Assembly: GCA_045637505.1 (NCBI GenBank) | Contig: JAZTZO010000023.1 | Location: 1-27,873 of the forward strand | Direction: 5' to 3' | Source: RGIG4079 sp045637505 | Lineage (GTDB): Bacteria; Bacteroidota; Bacteroidia; Bacteroidales; Muribaculaceae | DNA length: 27,873 nucleotides | Shown here: positions 1 to 7,799 of the stretch, one piece after another | Position numbering within the stretch: position 1 is the stretch's first letter | How the letters are laid out: each line of letters begins with the position of its first letter | The notes under the pieces: generated by a model | Seen by the model: the letters and a program-made list of their open reading frames with translations, nothing else | What the model was told of the DNA's origin: nothing | Databases searched by the model: none | Position numbers and translations under genes: made by a program

Positions 1-105
1 ATCTCCATATAAGGGTCGTCAAAGACGATGACGTTGATAGGTTGCAGGTGTAGAGGCGGTAACGTCTATAGCCGAGCAATACTAATTACCCAAACCCTTT
101 CCGGG
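1..105 (+). rRNA. 23S ribosomal RNA, 3' end (partial)
   Basis: The first ~100 bases match the extreme 3' end of bacterial 23S rRNA: a GACGACGTTGATAGG-like block at about 28-41 followed by GCCGAGCAATACTAAT at about 71-86, equivalent to the segment before the E. coli 23S terminus. The gene starts outside the window. The exact 3' end (placed about 20 nt after ACTAAT, by analogy with E. coli) is uncertain by several bases. Confidence 0.93.
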
Positions 106-250
106 AAGCAATTCCCCCCAAAGAAGACTGCAAAAGACGTCGCAGTCGGAATATGACTAACGTTACGCGAAACGAAAACTTGTTAGCTTCCTTAGCTACC
201 TTTTCAACTTATACGGAGAGTTGTCACCGCAACGACAACGCCAAAGATAT
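106..250 (+). other. 23S-5S internal transcribed spacer
   Basis: This is the spacer between the 23S and 5S rRNA genes, removed during rRNA processing. It can form small hairpins: GACTGC at 126-131 pairs with GCAGTC at 142-147, and GTTGTC at 220-225 pairs with GACAAC at 234-239. No tRNA cloverleaf is visible. The spacer boundaries are approximate because both rRNA ends are inferred from family alignment. Confidence 0.75.
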
Positions 251-359
<109 letters not shown>

Positions 360-368
360 ATCCAAGAG

Positions 369-402
369 AGCCTCGATTCAGTAATGAGTCGAGGCTTTTT
401 GT
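369..402 (+). terminator. Intrinsic terminator of the rRNA operon
   Basis: AGCCTCGATTCA (369-380) pairs with TGAGTCGAGGCT (385-396) across a GTAA loop: 12 bp with one G-T wobble. A run of T follows immediately. It sits just after the 5S gene and is a textbook rho-independent terminator. Confidence 0.93.
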
Positions 403-664
403 TTTTATATGTGTTGTGGGTAATTGGGGTAATGTATTTTTCTTTGACTAAGAGTCGGTTAAGTTAACTGATTCAATATGTATTTTAAGTTTAGAAGTGT
501 ATAGTTAATTAGAGTGCTATAGATTTAAAAAATAGTGTTATAGAAAATTAATATTAATAATTTAGTATGGTTATTTATTATTTTATTAACTTTGTGATAA
601 AGATTAAAAATAAGTAGAAGATTTTTAATATTAGAAATAAGTAAAACATTAAAATTTAAATATT
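403..664. other. Gene-free, very AT-rich leader between rRNA operon and nagA
   Basis: No ORF of credible coding quality and no stable hairpin is visible here. The only signal I see is a TAnnTTTG box near the end (587-594), listed separately as the nagA promoter candidate. Confidence 0.6.
587..594 (+). promoter_or_regulatory. Candidate nagA promoter, -7 box TAACTTTG
   Basis: TAACTTTG matches the Bacteroides -7 consensus TAnnTTTG exactly. No TTTG -33 element stands about 20 bp upstream (the nearest is TTTA at 561-564). Transcription would start near 600, giving a leader of about 65 nt before the nagA ATG at 665. Confidence 0.5.
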
Positions 665-1831
665 ATGCTAACTCAATTTATTAATGCTAAGGTTTTAACA
701 CCTGAAGGCTGGATTGAAAAAGGTTCAGTATTGGTGGAAGGAAATAAGATTGTAGAAGTTACTAATTCTAATCATGCTGTAGTTGGTGCTGAATTGGTCG
801 ATGCTAAAGGAATGTATTTGGTTCCCGGAGGTATTGAAATCCATGTTCATGGTGGTGGTGGCCGTGACTTTATGGAAGGAACTGAAGAAGCATTTAAAGT
901 AGCTGTTGATGCTCATTTAAAACATGGTACAACTTCAATATTCCCAACATTGTCATCGTCAACAGTTCCTATGATAGAGGCTGCTGCTGAAACTTGTACA
1001 AAAATAATGAATGAAGACCCTAATACACCTATTTTGGGTTTACACTTAGAAGGTCATTATTTGAATATGGCAATGGCTGGCGGTCAATTGCCTGAAAATA
1101 TTAAGAATCCTGATCCTGCAGAATATGAACCAATTATCAATAAATGGCCATGTATTAAGCGTTGGGATGCTGCTCCTGAGCTACCTGGTGCAGTTGAATT
1201 TGGTAAATTTATTACATCAAAAGGTGTTTTGGCTTCAATAGCACACACTCAAGCTGAATATAAAGATGTAAAAGCAGGTTGGGAAGCTGGTTTTACTCAT
1301 GCAACTCACTTCTATAATGCAATGACTGGTGTTCACAAGCGTCGTGAATTTAAATACGAAGGCACAATCGAAAGTGTGTACTTGCATGATGATATGACTG
1401 TGGAACTTGTTGCTGATGGTATTCATGTGCCACCTGCAATGTTGAAAATGGTTTATAAAATTAAGGGTGTTGAGCGCACATGTGCTATTACTGATGCCTT
1501 GGCTGTTGCTGCAAGTGATAGTCAAACAGCATTTGACCCACGAGTTATAATTGAGGATGGTGTATGTAAATTGTCTGACCGTTCTGCTTTAGCTGGTAGT
1601 ATAGCAACCATGGATCGTTTGATTCGTACAATGGTTCATCAAGCTGAAATCCCTTTGCGTGATGCTTTGAGAATGATTTCTGAGTCACCTGCTAAGATTA
1701 TGAAAGTTTATGATCGTAAAGGTTCTCTTGAAAAAGGTAAAGATGCCGACATGATGATTCTTGATGAAGATTTGAACCTTCGCGGTGTGTGGGCAATGGG
1801 TAAACTTGTAGAAGGAACTTATTCGTTGTAA
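665..1831 (+). CDS. nagA: N-acetylglucosamine-6-phosphate deacetylase
   Basis: This cytosolic amidohydrolase removes acetate from GlcNAc-6-phosphate to give glucosamine-6-phosphate, feeding amino-sugar catabolism and cell-wall recycling. The 388-aa length is typical. Visible features are the HVH metal site at residues 60-62, the HLEG glutamate E129, H194 in SIAHTQAEY, H215 in GFTHATHFYNAM, H254 in ADGIHV, and the catalytic aspartate D277 in AITDAL. The position after HLEG, often proline in Proteobacteria, is histidine here (HLEGHYLN); I believe this form also occurs in other Bacteroidales, but I cannot check. The gene stands alone, with no nagB beside it, and ends at a strong terminator. There is no Shine-Dalgarno site before the ATG, as expected for this phylum. 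Confidence 0.96.
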   Translation: MLTQFINAKVLTPEGWIEKGSVLVEGNKIVEVTNSNHAVVGAELVDAKGMYLVPGGIEIHVHGGGGRDFMEGTEEAFKVAVDAHLKHGTTSIFPTLSSSTVPMIEAAAETCTKIMNEDPNTPILGLHLEGHYLNMAMAGGQLPENIKNPDPAEYEPIINKWPCIKRWDAAPELPGAVEFGKFITSKGVLASIAHTQAEYKDVKAGWEAGFTHATHFYNAMTGVHKRREFKYEGTIESVYLHDDMTVELVADGIHVPPAMLKMVYKIKGVERTCAITDALAVAASDSQTAFDPRVIIEDGVCKLSDRSALAGSIATMDRLIRTMVHQAEIPLRDALRMISESPAKIMKVYDRKGSLEKGKDADMMILDEDLNLRGVWAMGKLVEGTYSL

Positions 1832-1854
1832 TCTAATAAATCTATATAAAAAGG

Positions 1855-1888
1855 AAAACGACTTGAGAAAAACTCAAGTCGTTTTTTT
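1855..1888. terminator. Bidirectional terminator between nagA and capA-like gene
   Basis: AAAACGACTTGAG (1855-1867) pairs perfectly with CTCAAGTCGTTTT (1873-1885) around an AAAAA loop. T-runs lie on the outer side of both strands. It sits between two convergent genes (stops at 1831 and 1904) and should terminate both. Confidence 0.93.
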
Positions 1889-1903
1889 GTTTAATGAGTC
1901 TGG

Positions 1904-3037
1904 TTATTGACGAATTGTGATTTCTCCGTTATCGCTTATTTGTGGATAACTTTCGGGGAAATCTTCTTTAGAAAGAGCGCGTATTTCTTTTGCTGCACTA
2001 TGAGTAGGGTCTATTGATGGTCCGCTGCCTCGCGATTGTTTGAAACTATGAATTTTGCCTTTTATGAAATTTCCGTTGTTATCAACAATAACTTCAAGGA
2101 GTGGAGCATAACCTAAAATGCCACTAATATTCATGCGATAAGGTGTGCAGAAATTCCCTAAACTATAGGCTATGATGTGTCCTTTATATATTTCCATAGC
2201 ACGGCAAAGGTGAGGGCTGTGGCCAAATACGATATCGGCTCCGGCATCTACGCATGCACGAGAAAATTTGTAAACATCTCCGCGACTTGATCCATTTCCG
2301 CGAAAGAATTCGCGTTTTTTAGGAACATGCCGAGCTCCTGTGCCTTCATTACCTCCATGAAATGAGACTATTACGAGGTCGGCTTTTGATTTTGCTTCGG
2401 CTACGATCTTCTTCGCGATGTCAATATCATCAATATGGTTACCATTTGGACTTGTGCCAAATGCGCAAAGAGCATATTTAACACCATTCTTTTCAATAAT
2501 TGTATATCCGCCATCGACTTTAAATCCAGAGTAGGGCATCCCTATTTCGTTAAGTGTTTTGCGAGTTGATGCGATACCTACCGATGTCACATCATTGGCG
2601 TGATTATTCATTACTGCAAGCGCTGTAAAACCAGCATCTTTAAATAATTGCGCATACCTGGTGGGAATCATAAACACATATTGAGATCGTGGATTGACTG
2701 CTCTATCGGCACTTGGTGAACGATCAACAAATGTTCCCTCAAGATTTCCAACGATAAAATCTCCTTTCTTTAGTATAGGGGTCACGTTATCAAATAGACT
2801 TTTCCCATCATCTTTAGTGAGGTAAGCATTGTGGTTGTTAAATGGATGCTGTGTGCCAGGCATTATGTCTCCCATCATCATTATGCTAATTTGAGCTGCT
2901 AGTTGTCTTTCCTCAATGATGCTATCGGTTGCAATTGAGTCATTTGTATCGGTCGCATTGGTTTGTTCTGTACCACATGCCCATATACCGAAGGTCGTAA
3001 ATAATAAACAGAAAATTAACAAACGTATTTTCTTCAT
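1904..3037 (-). CDS. CapA-family (PGA_cap) metallophosphatase-like lipoprotein
   Basis: This 377-aa protein belongs to the CapA/poly-gamma-glutamate-type family, which has a calcineurin-like metallophosphoesterase fold. It begins with a lipoprotein signal peptide ending in IWAC (lipidated C21), so it should be anchored in the envelope. Family motifs appear in order: MGDIMPG (D57), GNLEGTF, NNHANDVTSVG, VSFHGGNEG, and FGHSPHLCRAMEIY followed by YSLGNF. In Bacillus, CapA is part of poly-gamma-glutamate export. No capB or capC homologue is nearby, so that specific role is not supported; many Bacteroidales carry stand-alone members of unknown substrate. It is convergent with nagA and divergent from purN. 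Confidence 0.9.
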   Translation of the reverse strand: MKKIRLLIFCLLFTTFGIWACGTEQTNATDTNDSIATDSIIEERQLAAQISIMMMGDIMPGTQHPFNNHNAYLTKDDGKSLFDNVTPILKKGDFIVGNLEGTFVDRSPSADRAVNPRSQYVFMIPTRYAQLFKDAGFTALAVMNNHANDVTSVGIASTRKTLNEIGMPYSGFKVDGGYTIIEKNGVKYALCAFGTSPNGNHIDDIDIAKKIVAEAKSKADLVIVSFHGGNEGTGARHVPKKREFFRGNGSSRGDVYKFSRACVDAGADIVFGHSPHLCRAMEIYKGHIIAYSLGNFCTPYRMNISGILGYAPLLEVIVDNNGNFIKGKIHSFKQSRGSGPSIDPTHSAAKEIRALSKEDFPESYPQISDNGEITIRQ

Positions 3038-3097
3038 ATTGAAATGTATTGATTATTTGTGTTTTTTTGTTATTCTATTCCTATTATGAGAATGTGA

Positions 3098-3105
3098 CAA
3101 AAATA
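3098..3105 (-). promoter_or_regulatory. Candidate promoter of capA-like gene, -7 box TATTTTTG
   Basis: Read on the minus strand this is TATTTTTG, matching TAnnTTTG. It lies 60 nt before the ATG at 3037. No -33 TTTG is apparent at the expected distance, and the region is AT-rich, so a chance match is possible. Confidence 0.4.
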
Positions 3106-3118
3106 AAAAATATAATTG

Positions 3119-3143
3119 ATTTATCATAATAAATATGATAAAT
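3119..3143. repeat. Perfect 10-bp inverted repeat upstream of purN (possible operator)
   Basis: ATTTATCATA (3119-3128) and TATGATAAAT (3134-3143) are exact reverse complements separated by ATAAA. The right arm and spacer cover the expected -33 region of the purN promoter (-7 box at 3157-3164). The position fits a repressor or activator site, but the arms are AT-only except one base each, and no binding protein is known. Confidence 0.4.
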
Positions 3144-3156
3144 ACTATTTTATTAG

Positions 3157-3164
3157 TACCTTTG
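3157..3164 (+). promoter_or_regulatory. purN promoter, -7 box TACCTTTG, near-leaderless
   Basis: TACCTTTG matches TAnnTTTG and ends 5 nt before the ATG at 3170, so transcription would start at or next to the start codon. This box also argues against the longer reading frame from 3116, whose start would lie upstream of the promoter. Confidence 0.65.
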
Positions 3165-3169
3165 TAGGT

Positions 3170-3736
3170 ATGAAAAGAATTGCAATTTTTGCTTCGGGAG
3201 AAGGAACTAACGCTGAAGCTATAGTAAAATATTTTTCAAGACATAGTGATATCAAGGTCGAGATGGTTTTATCAAATCGCATTTCGGCCGGTGTTCATGA
3301 TAGAATGGACGCATTGTCAATTCCCTCTACAGCCTTTAATAAAGAGCAATGGAATGACGGTGCGCAAATAATTGATTTATTGCAAAAGAAATCAATTGAT
3401 TTAATTGTCCTTGCAGGTTTTTTAGCGATTATTCCTACACAGATAACGACCGTTTATTTAGGTAAAATCATAAATATTCATCCTTCATTATTGCCTCGCC
3501 ACGGAGGAATGGGAATGTGGGGTATGAATGTTCACCGAGCAGTTTTAGAAGCAGGTGATGATAAGTCGGGTATAACAATACACTATGTAGAAGCTGAAGT
3601 TGATGGAGGTAAAATCATTGAGCAATATGAATGCGAAGTTTTTCCAAACGATACGGCAGAATCGTTGGCTAATCGTATTCATCAATTGGAATATTTTCAT
3701 TATCCTCGTGTTATTGAGCAATTATTGACAGATTGA
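3170..3736 (+). CDS. purN: Phosphoribosylglycinamide formyltransferase
   Basis: PurN transfers a formyl group from 10-formyl-tetrahydrofolate to GAR in de novo purine synthesis. The product is 188 aa with the start at MKRIAIFASGEGTN, the usual PurN N-terminus; an in-frame upstream ATG at 3116 would add 18 atypical residues and lies before the -7 box. Residues 8-14 (ASGEGTN) form the phosphate-binding loop. N102 and H104 in INIHPSLLP and D145 in VEAEVDGG match the catalytic Asn-His-Asp triad. The segment after HPSLLP (RHGGMGMWG) replaces the KYPGLH-type loop of E. coli. The next gene begins 9 nt downstream, so the two are probably co-transcribed. Confidence 0.95.
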   Translation: MKRIAIFASGEGTNAEAIVKYFSRHSDIKVEMVLSNRISAGVHDRMDALSIPSTAFNKEQWNDGAQIIDLLQKKSIDLIVLAGFLAIIPTQITTVYLGKIINIHPSLLPRHGGMGMWGMNVHRAVLEAGDDKSGITIHYVEAEVDGGKIIEQYECEVFPNDTAESLANRIHQLEYFHYPRVIEQLLTD

Positions 3737-3745
3737 TTTATCCTT

Positions 3746-5131
3746 ATGAAATTGCACCAACTCTTTATTGATGAGATAAGAAGTTATAATTCAGATGATT
3801 TGTCTGGATTAATAGACTCTCTATCAACTTCTCCAATGGTATCGGTGAGGGCAAACAAATTGAAAGGAGTTGCAACTCCCGATGGGGTAAATAGAGTGAA
3901 ATGGTGTACCGAAGGATGGTATCTACCTCAAAGACTCCCTTTTACATTTGATCCATCAATGCATCAAGGCCTATATTATGTACAAGATGCATCATCAATG
4001 ATAATTTCGCACATAATAAAGAGCTTGACTAATGGCGAAAATTCACCTTTAAGATATTTGGATGCTTGTGCAGCTCCTGGAGGCAAAACTACAGCGGCTA
4101 TTGATTCATTACCAAATGAATCGTTGGTTGTTGCAAATGAATATGTGCCAACAAGAGCCGAGGCACTCTCTGAAAATATTATAAAATGGGGATATCCCTC
4201 AGTGATTTCTCAAGGTGACACTGCTCGTTTTAAAAAACTAAAAGGTTTTTTTGATATTATTGCTGCCGATGTGCCATGTTCGGGCGAGGGTATGTTCCGT
4301 AAAGATGCTGAAGCAGTAGCGCAGTGGACGCCTTCATTAGTGGCCGAATGTGTTGCTCGTCAGCGAGAAATAGTTGAAAATCTATGGAGTGCGTTGCGCC
4401 CTGGTGGATATTTTATTTACAGCACATGTACTTTTAACCGTTCAGAGAATGAGAAGATGGTTGATTATATTAAAGAATTGGGTGCGTCAACAATTGAAAT
4501 TGAAATGCCTAATTCATGGAATATTGTAAAGGGAATTAATACTGATAACCATTGCTATAGGTTCATGCCTCATAAAGTAGAAGGAGAAGGGTTGTTTATT
4601 GCTATATTAAGAAAATATGACGATGGCGATATGCCTTCGCAAAGAAATGTAAAAAATAAAAAAAATATAAAAGAAAAGATATTTAACATCGATCAATTGA
4701 AATCGCGATTGATAAATAGTAGCGATTTTGAAACAACTTTAGAGAAAGATAAAGTTGTGATGTTTCCAAAGAAATGGAGTAACGAGTTGTCGGTTTTATT
4801 ATCTCAATTAAATGTAATTCATTTTGGCGTGCATGTTGCAACAGTTAAGGGTAAAGATTATATTCCCACGCAATCATTGGCAATGTCGCAATATCTTAAC
4901 CAAGAAGAATTTGTAAATTACGAGGTGGATTATCTCTCTGCTATATCATATTTACGCCGTGAGGCTATTGTTCTTGAAGATGCTCCAAAAGGGTATGTGT
5001 TGCTTACTTATAAAAACAAACCATTGGGATTTGTGAAAAATTTGGGCAATAGGGCCAATAATCTTTACCCACAAGAATGGCGTATTTTATCAACACACAT
5101 TCCCACTGAAATCCCGGTTGTATTAGGTTAA
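3746..5131 (+). CDS. rsmF: RsmF/RsmB-type rRNA m5C methyltransferase
   Basis: This SAM-dependent RNA cytosine-5 methyltransferase of the NOL1/NOP2/Sun family is 461 aa, close to E. coli RsmF (m5C1407 of 16S rRNA). Motif I is DACAAPGGKT (residues 106-115). Motif IV is ADVPCSGEGMFRKD, with C178. Motif VI is YSTCTFNRSENE, with the catalytic cysteine C228. The long PCSGEGMFRKD form and a C-terminal extension of about 200 aa after the catalytic core favour RsmF over RsmB. It follows purN by 9 nt. Its stop codon overlaps that of the convergent gene at 5128 through a shared TTAA. The exact rRNA site modified is inferred, not shown. Confidence 0.88.
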   Translation: MKLHQLFIDEIRSYNSDDLSGLIDSLSTSPMVSVRANKLKGVATPDGVNRVKWCTEGWYLPQRLPFTFDPSMHQGLYYVQDASSMIISHIIKSLTNGENSPLRYLDACAAPGGKTTAAIDSLPNESLVVANEYVPTRAEALSENIIKWGYPSVISQGDTARFKKLKGFFDIIAADVPCSGEGMFRKDAEAVAQWTPSLVAECVARQREIVENLWSALRPGGYFIYSTCTFNRSENEKMVDYIKELGASTIEIEMPNSWNIVKGINTDNHCYRFMPHKVEGEGLFIAILRKYDDGDMPSQRNVKNKKNIKEKIFNIDQLKSRLINSSDFETTLEKDKVVMFPKKWSNELSVLLSQLNVIHFGVHVATVKGKDYIPTQSLAMSQYLNQEEFVNYEVDYLSAISYLRREAIVLEDAPKGYVLLTYKNKPLGFVKNLGNRANNLYPQEWRILSTHIPTEIPVVLG

Positions 5132-5892
5132 TTAGGGATATCAATAATAAGATTATCGTAGGCAATTTTCACATTTTGTGGAAGCGTGGTTTCAACTTCT
5201 TCATGTAAACCCATGTCGTGACTTAAATGTGTTAAGTAGGCGATGCGTGGATTAACTTTTTTTATTACATCAAGCGATTGCTGCAATGTCATATGCGATA
5301 TGTGCTCTTCTATGCGTAACGCATTTATTACCAATGTATCAATGTGTGATATTTTAGAAATTGTTTCATCTGAAATTGTTTTTGCATCGGTAATATATGC
5401 AAGATTGTTGATTTTAAATCCCAATATTTCAAGTTTGTAATGAAGAATTGATAATGGCTCAACCTTAATGCCATCTATATCAACAATGTCGCCAACAGAA
5501 ATGTCATTAAGTTGAAACGATGGAACACCGGGATATGGATTTGTTGTGAAACAATATGGTATGCGATTGCGTAGGTCGGTAGAAACATCAGATTTGCAGT
5601 ATATGGGAAAATCAATATTATTGCAATAGGGGCGAAGATCATCGACGCCACCCACATGGTCATAATGGCTATGTGTTATGAGTAAAGCATTTAAATGCGG
5701 ACTATTGCAATTGAGAATTTGAGAACGGAAGTCGGGCCCGCAATCAATTAAAAGATTTTTGTCTTCGCTTGAAACTATAGCTGATGCTCTGAAACGAGCA
5801 TTCTTTGGATTCTCTGATTGACAAACTTTGCAGTTACAGCCTATTTGAGGTATGCCAGTAGATGTCCCGGTCCCTAAAAAATGTAGTTTCAT
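5128..5892 (-). CDS. PhnP-like MBL-fold metallo-hydrolase (phosphodiesterase family)
   Basis: This 254-aa cytosolic metallo-beta-lactamase-fold protein carries the dinuclear metal motif THSHYDHVGG (H74, H76, D78, H79). A cysteine cluster GCNCKVC (C19, C21, C24) corresponds to the extra structural zinc site of PhnP. PhnP of E. coli opens phosphoribosyl 1,2-cyclic phosphate in phosphonate breakdown. No phn genes are present here, so the physiological substrate is unknown. It is the last gene of a four-gene operon (4 nt after the preceding lipoprotein gene), and its stop overlaps the convergent methyltransferase stop by 4 bp. Confidence 0.85.
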   Translation of the reverse strand: MKLHFLGTGTSTGIPQIGCNCKVCQSENPKNARFRASAIVSSEDKNLLIDCGPDFRSQILNCNSPHLNALLITHSHYDHVGGVDDLRPYCNNIDFPIYCKSDVSTDLRNRIPYCFTTNPYPGVPSFQLNDISVGDIVDIDGIKVEPLSILHYKLEILGFKINNLAYITDAKTISDETISKISHIDTLVINALRIEEHISHMTLQQSLDVIKKVNPRIAYLTHLSHDMGLHEEVETTLPQNVKIAYDNLIIDIPN

Positions 5893-5896
5893 AGTT

Positions 5897-6814
5897 TTAT
5901 CGTTTAAATTCTTTTAAAATCCCATCTTCAAATATGAGTTGAGCTCCATAGTCGTATATCCATATTTCTACTACCCCTGCATATGTAGGTCGGCGATCAA
6001 TGGATATGGGAATTCCTAACGCAAGTCGGCATTCTTCTTTTGTCATGCCTTGAGTAACAATATTTTTTGTTATATTATCCCAATTAGTATCAGATATTTT
6101 AGGATATTTCTCTCGAGGGTTAGATAATGAGAATATAGTTTCAAAATTCCTTGTTGACTGAAGTCCATCTCCAATAGTCATATATATACAATTAGATTTG
6201 CCTTGGTCATTAGTGAATATGACTTTTATTGGATGCTGAAAATTACCAGGTTTTATGTCGGTAATTGTTACGGGTATAAATTTTTGACCTGTAATATTAT
6301 CTCCTTTGCTATCGTAAATAGAAGATGTGATAATATAGTATTTTTTGTTTAAAATCTTATTGCTTACAGCCTCAACAACACTTTTTTGTATGGTAAAAGG
6401 TATGTCAAAAGAGTTGTTGTTATTTATTTCTTGAGGGGAGAAGTTGACATGATAGGATAGGGTGTCACTATCGTTATGAGAGAAATAGATGTCGGTATTT
6501 ATAGTGCCAGTTACCGAAGGAGAGGTTGAATATCCGATGTATTTAATTGTCGTTCCCTCAAGTGAATCAGTTGCTTCATGAGTGGAAAATATTAAAGATA
6601 TTTTATTGTCGCAAACAATGAATTCTTTTCCTATTTCCCAATTACTAAAGGATTCATTTTTAATGTCGCTGAGAATTTTTTGCTCATGAGTAATAACCGC
6701 CGATTTCTCAATGTCATAATCGTCATATTTGATTTTTGGAGTACTTTCTACTCCAGTAAAACAGCTATTCAATATTAACGATATAATAGCTAATATGTAT
6801 AAGCGCAATTTCAA
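5897..6814 (-). CDS. Lipoprotein of unknown function with BamE/SmpA-like C-terminal segment
   Basis: This 305-aa protein has a lipoprotein signal ending in LNSC (lipidated C18). The central region (about 40-245) is rich in Asn, Ser and Thr with beta-strand-like alternation, and I do not recognise it. The last 50 residues (256-305) begin GMTKEECRLALGIP and continue with VEIWIYDYG and QLIFEDGILKEF. This closely resembles the BamE/SmpA/OmlA pattern of an early helix followed by a strand with W-x-Y and a final strand. The protein is much longer than BamE itself (about 110 aa). It is encoded 2 nt after a 77-aa membrane protein and 4 nt before the PhnP-like gene. The domain call is by eye. Confidence 0.75.
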   Translation of the reverse strand: MKLRLYILAIISLILNSCFTGVESTPKIKYDDYDIEKSAVITHEQKILSDIKNESFSNWEIGKEFIVCDNKISLIFSTHEATDSLEGTTIKYIGYSTSPSVTGTINTDIYFSHNDSDTLSYHVNFSPQEINNNNSFDIPFTIQKSVVEAVSNKILNKKYYIITSSIYDSKGDNITGQKFIPVTITDIKPGNFQHPIKVIFTNDQGKSNCIYMTIGDGLQSTRNFETIFSLSNPREKYPKISDTNWDNITKNIVTQGMTKEECRLALGIPISIDRRPTYAGVVEIWIYDYGAQLIFEDGILKEFKR

Positions 6815-6816
6815 TG

Positions 6817-7050
6817 CTATGCTTTGTTTGAACTATTTTTATTTATATCATCTTCACGCTCTTTGCGTAAACGCTCGCGACGTTTTAATGAGAAATGTAA
6901 CAAGATAATAACTATTAGCGAGCCAGTAATGACACCATAGTAATATGTTGCCGAAAATTCACCACTTTGATATCCCTTGTAACCTATATAACTCATTATG
7001 CCGAGATATATAAGCATTACTAAAGGGATAATTATTGATTTATTTTTCAT
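6817..7050 (-). CDS. Small membrane protein, 77 aa, unknown function
   Basis: The protein has two predicted membrane segments, roughly residues 5-24 and 36-53, joined by a short loop rich in tyrosine. A highly charged C-terminal tail (KRRERLRKEREDD) is probably cytosolic by the positive-inside rule. I do not recognise a family. Real coding status is supported by its tight fit in an operon: 2 nt after the exonuclease gene and 2 nt before the lipoprotein gene. Confidence 0.8.
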   Translation of the reverse strand: MKNKSIIIPLVMLIYLGIMSYIGYKGYQSGEFSATYYYGVITGSLIVIILLHFSLKRRERLRKEREDDINKNSSNKA

Positions 7051-7052
7051 GA

Positions 7053-7691
7053 TTAATCTATTTCAGTTGGAATTACGATATATTGTGATTTTGTGGGATT
7101 GAAATCACCATTACATAAATATTTGTATATGCGAAGGCAAGCCCATGCATCGATTGAAGCATATGTTTGTTGTCCTGCAGTAAGTTCTTCAGCCTCCCAA
7201 TTAGATAGTCGTTGACTTTTAGAAATGCGTTCATTGAAAATAATTGCATAAATCTTTTGAAGACTACTATCTATTATATTATAATTTTTGACAAACGATT
7301 GCAAGTCAATAAAGCCTTGAGGCTCAAACTCGGCAATTTTATGTAGAACTTTGAAGTCGTCTTTTAACGAAAGACCTATTTTAGTAGTGGCCTGATTTTC
7401 GATGAAATCTTTTAATTCTTTAATGAATCCAAGTTTGTTTATTCTAAAAAGGAAACTATGTGTTAATGTTGATATTTGAATTAAAGAAACATTATTTGAT
7501 TTACCTTTTCTAAATGTAGGACGAGTTTCTGTATCAAATCCTACTACCTTCTGGTTGTTAAGAAAATGGAGGGCACTCTTTGCTGATTCGATAGTGTCGA
7601 TAACCGAAATGTGCCCCGAGAAACAAACTACTGGTAACTCTGAAAGTTGAGCTTTTGAAATAGATATATTTATATTTGTAGATTTAGTCAT
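7053..7691 (-). CDS. DEDDy-type 3'-5' exonuclease (RNase D-like domain)
   Basis: This 212-aa protein carries the DnaQ/RNase D-superfamily exonuclease motifs. Motif I is GFDTETRP (D53, E55). Motif II aspartates lie in SLKDDFKVL (D111/D112). Motif III of the DEDDy type is YASIDAW (Y177, D181). There is no HRDC domain, so it is not a full RNase D; Bacteroidota commonly carry this single-domain form. The substrate, RNA or DNA, cannot be told from sequence. It is the first gene of the operon 7691-5128 and has its own -7 box just upstream. Confidence 0.9.
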   Translation of the reverse strand: MTKSTNINISISKAQLSELPVVCFSGHISVIDTIESAKSALHFLNNQKVVGFDTETRPTFRKGKSNNVSLIQISTLTHSFLFRINKLGFIKELKDFIENQATTKIGLSLKDDFKVLHKIAEFEPQGFIDLQSFVKNYNIIDSSLQKIYAIIFNERISKSQRLSNWEAEELTAGQQTYASIDAWACLRIYKYLCNGDFNPTKSQYIVIPTEID

Positions 7692-7725
7692 TAAGTGTTA
7701 CAACAAGCGTTGTTATATTATAATG

Positions 7726-7733
7726 CAAAGTTA
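7726..7733 (-). promoter_or_regulatory. Promoter of the exonuclease operon, -7 box TAACTTTG
   Basis: On the minus strand TAACTTTGCA lies 34 nt before the ATG at 7691, in the 108-nt gap after recQ. It matches the extended consensus. No clear -33 TTTG is visible about 20 bp upstream. Confidence 0.6.
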
Positions 7734-7799
7734 TGAATAATGATTGAATTGGCCATATGTTGGAAGAAGGTATTTTGAACTTATTAGTCTTTTTTACAA

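Noticed and set aside
101..250. Possible tRNA in the 23S-5S spacer
   Set aside because: No cloverleaf, TTCGA arm or anticodon stem could be assembled; only small rRNA-spacer hairpins are visible.
1904..3037. Assigning the CapA-like protein to capsule (poly-gamma-glutamate) synthesis
   Set aside because: No capB, capC or capE homologue is nearby, and lone CapA-fold lipoproteins are widespread with unknown roles.
3116..3169. In-frame upstream extension of purN
   Set aside because: The extension lies upstream of and across the -7 box, overlaps the inverted repeat, and adds residues not seen in PurN proteins.
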